64,000 nt of DNA, from assembly GCA_963840565.1 (NCBI GenBank), contig CAWIZH010000003.1, positions 62,001 through 126,000 on the forward strand, given 5' to 3'. The stretch comes from VRUE01 sp963840565. GTDB taxonomy: Bacteria > Actinomycetota > Thermoleophilia > Solirubrobacterales > 70-9. Under the pieces are notes generated by a model. The model had not been told where the DNA came from, made no database searches, and saw nothing but the letters and a program-made list of their open reading frames with translations. Shown here piece by piece: positions 59,196 through 64,000 of this stretch (position 1 is its first letter; each line of letters starts with the position of its first letter). A program made the translations under genes and the position numbers.

Positions 59196-60968
59196 GTGGC
59201 CACCGGCGAAGAAGGTCCCGTGCGTGGCCGCGAGCGGACTGAGGCGGGTGGGGGGCGCTGGCCGTGGAGCCCGGCCTCGGCCTTGCTCGCGGCGGCGATG
59301 CTCGCCTCGGGCACGCTGCTGGTCGTGCTCGGGTCGAGGCTGACCTTCATCCTCGACGACTGGGTCTTCATCCTCTACAAGCGCGGCTTCAACGCCGACA
59401 CGTTCTTCCTTCCCGACAACGAGCATCTCGTCGCCGGGCCGGTCGCCGTCTGGCAGCTGCTGCTCAACACGTTCGGGATGAGCTCGATGGTGCCTTTCCG
59501 GATCGTCTCCACCGCGATGTTCCTGCTCGGCGCCTGGTTCCTCTTCGTCTGGATCAAGCGACGGCTGGGAGAGTGGCCGGCCCTGATCGCGACGGTCCCG
59601 GTCCTCTTCCTCGGCGCCGCCTTTGACGACTTCCTCTGGTTCTCCTCGATCACCTTTCTCGGCGCGATGGCCTGCGGCCTCGGCATGCTGGTCGCGCTCG
59701 ACCGCCGCGACCGGCTCGGCGACGTATTCGCCTGCGCCTGGCTGATCGGCTCGATGCTCTTCTCCAGCCTCTGGCTCGCCTTCGCCGCCGGTGCCCTGGT
59801 CGACATCGTCCTGCGAAGGGGCGACCGCGACTGGCGGCGGCGAGCGTTCCTACTCGCCGTGCCGCTGGTTCTCTACGGGCTCTGGTGGCTGGGTTGGGGG
59901 CACAAAGAAGAAAGCGCGATCACCCTGCACAACATCGCAGCCACGCCGCTCTTCGTGCTCGACTCCTTCGCCGCCGCCCTGGCGGCTCTATTCGGCCTGG
60001 CAACCCCGGCCGAAGGCATGGCATCACCCTCCGGCCTCGACTGGGGCCGGCCGCTGGCGATCGCGCTCGGGGCCCTCGGCGTCTGGCGCCTCTACCGGCT
60101 CGAGCGCATCCCCCGCTCGCTCTGGGTGGTCCTCACCGTCGTCATCGCATTCTGGGTCCTCGGCGGCTTCGCGGTCAAGCCCGGCCGGGTGCCATGGGCT
60201 AGCCGCTACCAATACCCCGGTGCCGCCCTGATGCTGCTTGTCGCCGCCGAGCTGCTGCGCGGGGTCAAGCTCGACCGGCGAGCGTTGGTTGCGGCGCTCG
60301 TCGTCGTCGGTGCCGCGGTGCTCAGCAACGTGCTCTTCCTGCACGAGGCCTACACCAGCTACAGGTCGACCACCCAGCTCGAGCGTGCCGACCTCGCCGC
60401 CCTGGAGATCGCCCGCAACACCGTCGAACCCAATTTCTTCCTTGACGAAGAAAACGCCGACACCGGTGTCGTCCACGTCGACGCCGGCTCCTATCTGAGC
60501 GCGCGCGACGCCTACGGCTCGCCGGCCGGCTCGCCGGAGGAGCTGGTCGAGGCGCCAGAGACCGCGCGCTTCGCCGCGGACAAGGTCCTCGTCAGCGCGC
60601 TGCGCTTCGGGCTCGCAGAAGTGCCGGCCGCGAGCCTGCCGCAGGGCAAGCCACGACCCGCCGAGCCGGATTCTGAAGGCCTAATCGCCGTTCCCGCCGG
60701 TGCCTGCGTCGCAGCCCCGGCCGGCTCGGAATCGCTGTTCAGCCTTCCCCCCGACGGGGTCACGATCGCTGCGGGCGCCGAACCGGTCAGCGACATCAAG
60801 ATGCGCCGATTCGCGAGCACAGACTTCTCGGTCGATTTCGGCGAAGGGGCCGAACCCGGTCAGGCGGTCGAAATACGAATCCCACCCGATGCCTCGACAG
60901 TACCCTGGAAGATGCAGCTCGAAGGCGGAGCGGCGACCGTCTGCGGCCTGCGGTCCGAAGGGGCCTGA
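59196..60968 (+). CDS. polytopic membrane protein, GT-C/PMT-like
   Basis: 590 residues with a GTG start and a TATAGATT -10-like box only about 8 bases upstream, so the transcript may be leaderless. Ten or more transmembrane helices lie in the first 390 residues. An early periplasmic LDDWVFILYKRG carries the Asp-Asp typical of GT-C enzymes. The C-terminal 190 residues are soluble. Likely a glycosyltransferase using polyprenyl-linked sugar, but the donor is unknown and it may only be a membrane partner. Confidence 0.72.
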   Translation: MATGEEGPVRGRERTEAGGGRWPWSPASALLAAAMLASGTLLVVLGSRLTFILDDWVFILYKRGFNADTFFLPDNEHLVAGPVAVWQLLLNTFGMSSMVPFRIVSTAMFLLGAWFLFVWIKRRLGEWPALIATVPVLFLGAAFDDFLWFSSITFLGAMACGLGMLVALDRRDRLGDVFACAWLIGSMLFSSLWLAFAAGALVDIVLRRGDRDWRRRAFLLAVPLVLYGLWWLGWGHKEESAITLHNIAATPLFVLDSFAAALAALFGLATPAEGMASPSGLDWGRPLAIALGALGVWRLYRLERIPRSLWVVLTVVIAFWVLGGFAVKPGRVPWASRYQYPGAALMLLVAAELLRGVKLDRRALVAALVVVGAAVLSNVLFLHEAYTSYRSTTQLERADLAALEIARNTVEPNFFLDEENADTGVVHVDAGSYLSARDAYGSPAGSPEELVEAPETARFAADKVLVSALRFGLAEVPAASLPQGKPRPAEPDSEGLIAVPAGACVAAPAGSESLFSLPPDGVTIAAGAEPVSDIKMRRFASTDFSVDFGEGAEPGQAVEIRIPPDASTVPWKMQLEGGAATVCGLRSEGA

Positions 60969-60969
60969 G

Positions 60970-62040
60970 TCAGGCCTTCGCCATCCAGCGCTCGACGTTC
61001 TGCTCGAACATCTCCTGCAGAATCTCGTCGATACCGTAGCGCGGCTGCCAGTCCGGGTAGTCGGTCTCGAAGTCGGAGACGTCCGATACCCACCAGCGAT
61101 GGTCGCCGATCCGCGCCTCGTCGCTCAGCTCCCACTGCAGCTCGCGGCCGCTGATCCGCTCGCAGACCTCGATCGCCTCGAGCATCGAGCAGTTGCTGCG
61201 CCGGCCGCCGCCCATGTTGTAGACGGCGGCGGCACGCGGGGCGCGCTGGAAGGACTCGAAGCAGGAGACCATGTCGGAGCAGTGGATGTTGTCGCGCACC
61301 TGCTTGCCGCCGTAGCCGAAGACGGTGTAGGGGGTGCCGGTGACCGTGCACTTCATCAGGTAGGCAAGGAAGCCATGGAGCTGCGCCCCCGCGTGCTGGG
61401 GACCGGTGAGGCAGCCACCGCGGAAGCAGACCGTCGGCATGTCGAAGTACCGGCCGTACTCCTGGACGAGCAGGTCGGCAGCCACCTTGGAGACGCCAAA
61501 AAGCGAGTGGGTGCAATGGTCGATCGACATCGAGGTGGGGATGCCGCCGTAGTACTCGTGCGACTCGGGCAGCTCGAGGCGCTTCTCGTGCTCCTCGAGC
61601 GGCAGGTAGTTCGGGGTATCTCCGTAGACCTTGTTGGTCGAGCAGAAGACGAATGGGGCCTCGGCGGCGTGCTCGCGGGTCGCCTCGAGCAGGTTGAGCG
61701 TGCCGAGCGCGTTGACGCCGAAGTCGGTCTGCGGGTCGCTCGCTGCCCAGTCGTGCGAGGGCTGGGCGGCGGTGTGGATCACGGCCTCGATCTTTCCCGC
61801 CAGATCCGCAAAGGCGCGATTGACGCCGTCGGCGTCGCGGATGTCGACGTCAAGCGAGCGGAAGTCCGGATAGGACTCGCGCAAATCCTCGGTGACGTGA
61901 GCCGTCGACGCCTCCTCGCCGAAGAAACGGGCGCGCATATCGTTCTCGAGGCCAACGACGTCCCATCCGGCCTCGAGAAAGCGGCGAACCGACTCGGAGC
62001 CGATCAGGCCCCCGGATCCAGTGACTATTGCAGTAGGCAT
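60970..62040 (-). CDS. CDP-paratose 2-epimerase-like NAD-dependent epimerase
   Basis: 356 residues. The TGSGGLIGSESVRRF motif is followed by FCSTNKVYGDTPNYLPLEE, then HSLFGVSKVAADLLVQEYG with the Ser-x-x-Lys in place of the usual Tyr-x-x-x-Lys. CFRGGCLTGPQHAG and VRDNIHCSDMV are characteristic of the CDP-tyvelose/paratose epimerase (RfbE) group. Probably generates an unusual deoxy sugar nucleotide. Its stop lies 2 bases from the previous convergent gene. Confidence 0.82.
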   Translation of the reverse strand: MPTAIVTGSGGLIGSESVRRFLEAGWDVVGLENDMRARFFGEEASTAHVTEDLRESYPDFRSLDVDIRDADGVNRAFADLAGKIEAVIHTAAQPSHDWAASDPQTDFGVNALGTLNLLEATREHAAEAPFVFCSTNKVYGDTPNYLPLEEHEKRLELPESHEYYGGIPTSMSIDHCTHSLFGVSKVAADLLVQEYGRYFDMPTVCFRGGCLTGPQHAGAQLHGFLAYLMKCTVTGTPYTVFGYGGKQVRDNIHCSDMVSCFESFQRAPRAAAVYNMGGGRRSNCSMLEAIEVCERISGRELQWELSDEARIGDHRWWVSDVSDFETDYPDWQPRYGIDEILQEMFEQNVERWMAKA

Positions 62041-62132
62041 ACGGAACTGAGTATCAGATCGATGGGATCGGCCGGAGTCAGGCCAACGGACACCACGGCC
62101 CCCCGTCGCGCCGATCTTTAGAGTGCCCGGCG

Positions 62133-63209
62133 ATGAGGATCCTGATTACCGGCGGCGCCGGGTTCGTGGGAGCGAATCTAGGGGTTTCGCTCGCCCACCG
62201 CCACCCGGATTGGGAGATCGTCGCGCTCGACAACCTGATGCGGCGCGGCTCCGAGCTCAACCTCGCCCGCTTGCGCGAGGCCGGGGTCTCCTTCTGCCAT
62301 GGCGACGTGCGCGAGCCCACCGACCTCGCCGGCGCCGGACCGTTCGACGCGATGGTCGAGTGCTCGGCGGAGCCCTCGGTGCTGGCCGGGTTTGCCGACA
62401 CGTCGTACTCCGTGCAGACAAACCTCGTCGGCGCCTTCAACTGCCTCGAGCGGGCCCGCGAGGAGAAGGCCTTCGTCGTCTTTCTCTCGACCAGCCGGGT
62501 CTATCCGGTCGCTCCTCAGCTCGAGTTGATCCTGGAGGAGACCGAGAGCCGCTTCGAGCTAGCGGCCGAGCAGCCGGTCCCCGGCGCCGGGGCGCTGGGC
62601 ATCTCGGAGGACTTCCCGCTTCCCGGCGCGCGCACCCTCTACGGGGCCACCAAGCTTTCCGCCGAGTTGCTGATCGAAGAGTACGCCGACGCCTTTGGCC
62701 TGCGGGCGACGATCAACCGCTGTGGCGTTATCGCCGGGCCCTGGCAGATGGGAAAGGTCGATCAGGGAGTCTTCTCCTGGTGGCTGCTCAGCCATCACTT
62801 CGGCAAGCCCCTGTCCTACATCGGCTTCGACGGCAAGGGCAAGCAGGTCAGGGACCTGCTCCACGTCGACGATCTGATTGACCTGGTCGACGACCAGCTC
62901 GGCGACCCGGAGCGCTGGCGCGGCGTCAGCGCCAACGTCGGCGGGGGGCGCGAGGGCAGCCTCTCGCTGCTGGAGACGACTGAGATCTGCCGTGAGCTGA
63001 CCGGCAACGAGGTTCCGATCGGGGCTGAGCCGAAAACACGGCCGGGGGACGTGCCGATCTACCTTTCCGACTGCTCGCGACTCTTCTCCTTGACCTCGTG
63101 GCGGCCGCGCAAGGGTCCGAGGGACGTGCTCGCGGACCTTCTGGAGTGGACCGTCGCCCACGAGGACATCGTCGGCGAGGCCCTGGGGCTGCGAAGAGAG
63201 CCAGCATGA
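62133..63209 (+). CDS. NAD-dependent epimerase, second RfbE-like paralog
   Basis: 358 residues. ITGGAGFVGANLG dinucleotide motif, ECSAEPSVLAGF, FLSTSRVYP, TLYGATKLSAELLIEEY with the catalytic Tyr-x-x-x-Lys intact, and KQVRDLLHVDDLIDLV. It resembles the CDP-paratose 2-epimerase group like the divergent neighbour, but retains the catalytic Tyr. Acts on a nucleotide sugar; exact product cannot be called. ATGA overlap with the next gene. Confidence 0.82.
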   Translation: MRILITGGAGFVGANLGVSLAHRHPDWEIVALDNLMRRGSELNLARLREAGVSFCHGDVREPTDLAGAGPFDAMVECSAEPSVLAGFADTSYSVQTNLVGAFNCLERAREEKAFVVFLSTSRVYPVAPQLELILEETESRFELAAEQPVPGAGALGISEDFPLPGARTLYGATKLSAELLIEEYADAFGLRATINRCGVIAGPWQMGKVDQGVFSWWLLSHHFGKPLSYIGFDGKGKQVRDLLHVDDLIDLVDDQLGDPERWRGVSANVGGGREGSLSLLETTEICRELTGNEVPIGAEPKTRPGDVPIYLSDCSRLFSLTSWRPRKGPRDVLADLLEWTVAHEDIVGEALGLRREPA

Positions 63210-63994
63210 AACTGTCTGTCGTCATTCCCGCCTACAACGAGGAGGGCTCGATAACCGAGACCGTGGAGAGCATCGTCTCCACCCTCGACCGCGAGCAGAT
63301 CGACCACGACGTCATCGTCGTCGACGACTCCAGCAGCGATGGCACGCTAAACGTGGTCGCTGGGCTCTCCGAGCGGCATCCCCAGGTGCGCTGCCTGCCC
63401 TCCCCATATCGCAACGGATTCGGCTTCGCCGTCCGGGCCGGCCTCGAGGCGTTCGAGGGGGACGCGGTGGCGATCGTGATGGCCGACGGGTCAGACAGCC
63501 CGGAGGACCTGGTCACCTACCATCGCCTGCTCGAAGAAGGCTATGAGTGCGCCTTCGGCTCGCGCTTCGTCCACGGCTCGAGGGTGATCGACTACCCGCG
63601 CTCGAAGCTGATCATGAACCGGATCGTCAACTTCGGCATCCGCGTCCTCTTCCGCCACGGCTACAACGACACCACCAATGCCTTCAAGGCCTACCGCCGC
63701 GAGGTGATCGAGAACGTCCAGCCGTTCCTCTCCCACCACTTCAACCTCACCGTCGAGCTGCCCTTGAAGGCGGTGGTCCGCGGCTACAGCTACGGGATCG
63801 TGCCGATCTCCTGGAGCAACCGGAAAGCCGGCGTCTCGAAGCTCAGGCTCAACGAGATGGGCAGCCGCTACCTCTTCATAGTCCTCTACGTGTTCCTCGA
63901 GCATCACCTGAGCCGTGGCGACTACCGTCGCGACGGCTCGGTCACGAGGCAGCCGGGCACCTGGCGCGCCGGCCGGCTCCGCGGCGGCCGGTGA
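63206..63994 (+). CDS. dolichol-phosphate mannosyltransferase-like GT2
   Basis: 262 residues from ATG 63206, overlapping the epimerase stop. GT-A fold with LSVVIPAYNEEGSITETVESI, IVVDDSSSDGTL and MADGSDSPEDLV. GSRFVHGSRVIDYP and DTTNAFKAYRREVIENV match the DPM1/polyprenyl-phosphate sugar synthase group. It probably loads a sugar on polyprenyl phosphate for membrane GT-C enzymes such as 59196-60968. Nearly reaches the window end (stop at 63994). Confidence 0.88.
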   Translation: MKLSVVIPAYNEEGSITETVESIVSTLDREQIDHDVIVVDDSSSDGTLNVVAGLSERHPQVRCLPSPYRNGFGFAVRAGLEAFEGDAVAIVMADGSDSPEDLVTYHRLLEEGYECAFGSRFVHGSRVIDYPRSKLIMNRIVNFGIRVLFRHGYNDTTNAFKAYRREVIENVQPFLSHHFNLTVELPLKAVVRGYSYGIVPISWSNRKAGVSKLRLNEMGSRYLFIVLYVFLEHHLSRGDYRRDGSVTRQPGTWRAGRLRGGR

Positions 63995-64000
63995 GCACGA

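Noticed and set aside
1..64000. CRISPR array, rRNA operon, riboswitch or rolling-circle origin
   Set aside because: No regularly spaced direct repeats, rRNA motifs or recognisable aptamers were noticed on reading the window.

Overview
The window is GC-rich, densely packed DNA with many ATGA/GTGA start-stop overlaps and frequent GTG or TTG starts. The gene content suggests a high-GC actinobacterium: an Mrp without the CxxC motif, Lhr, groES-groEL under a CIRCE operator, a DUF5996 protein, and secreted NHL, delta-60 and RTX-repeat proteins. The repeat-rich secretome fits the Thermoleophilia (Solirubrobacterales-like) best. That placement is an inference from gene content only.

Layout. (1) 1-8.6 kb is an accessory region: the tail of an unknown gene, two tandem XRE regulators, a tyrosine integrase and HicA/HicB. 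Next comes a leftward three-gene unit (HEPN protein, unknown helical protein, PIN-like protein) with a divergent zinc deaminase, ending at a degenerate tRNA-Ser-like repeat. (2) 8.6-16.2 kb holds a giant secreted NHL/RTX/LamG/thrombospondin-3 protein, split by a one-base frameshift, and a delta-60 repeat protein. It ends at a better preserved tRNA-Ser 3' fragment. The two tRNA-like repeats look like attachment-site scars of stacked integrative elements. (3) 16.3-41 kb is mostly chromosomal: O-methyltransferase, K+ channel, cyclophilin, a second frameshifted secreted protein, Mrp, DUF5996, GNAT, ferredoxin, subtilase, an NmrA-like protein and a GH26-like protein. It continues with an AbiEi/DUF559 gene bounded by palindromic repeats, groEL-groES, SRPBCC and ASCH proteins, an RTX protein, a Crp/Fnr regulator and a 1539-residue Lhr helicase with two palindromes inside its coding sequence. 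(4) 41-64 kb is a surface polysaccharide locus: a GH-like secreted protein, an O-antigen ligase/polymerase-like protein, a polyprenyl-phosphate sugar transferase, dTDP-rhamnose genes rfbA/rfbD/rfbB (no rfbC seen), many glycosyltransferases and methyltransferases, a Wzm/Wzt ABC exporter, two CDP-paratose-2-epimerase-like enzymes and a dolichol-phosphate-mannose-synthase-like transferase.

How the genes work together. The polysaccharide locus carries sugar-nucleotide synthesis, lipid-linked initiation, chain assembly with methylation, and ABC export. The accessory region combines mobility, toxin-antitoxin and putative RNase/deaminase genes, the usual make-up of a defence island. The most novel-looking items are (a) the HEPN / unknown / PIN-like / deaminase block and (b) a palindromic repeat family that supplies both the first codons and the stop codon of a nuclease-like DUF559 gene, recalling REP elements that flank their own transposase genes. 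All functional calls rest on motif recognition by eye.
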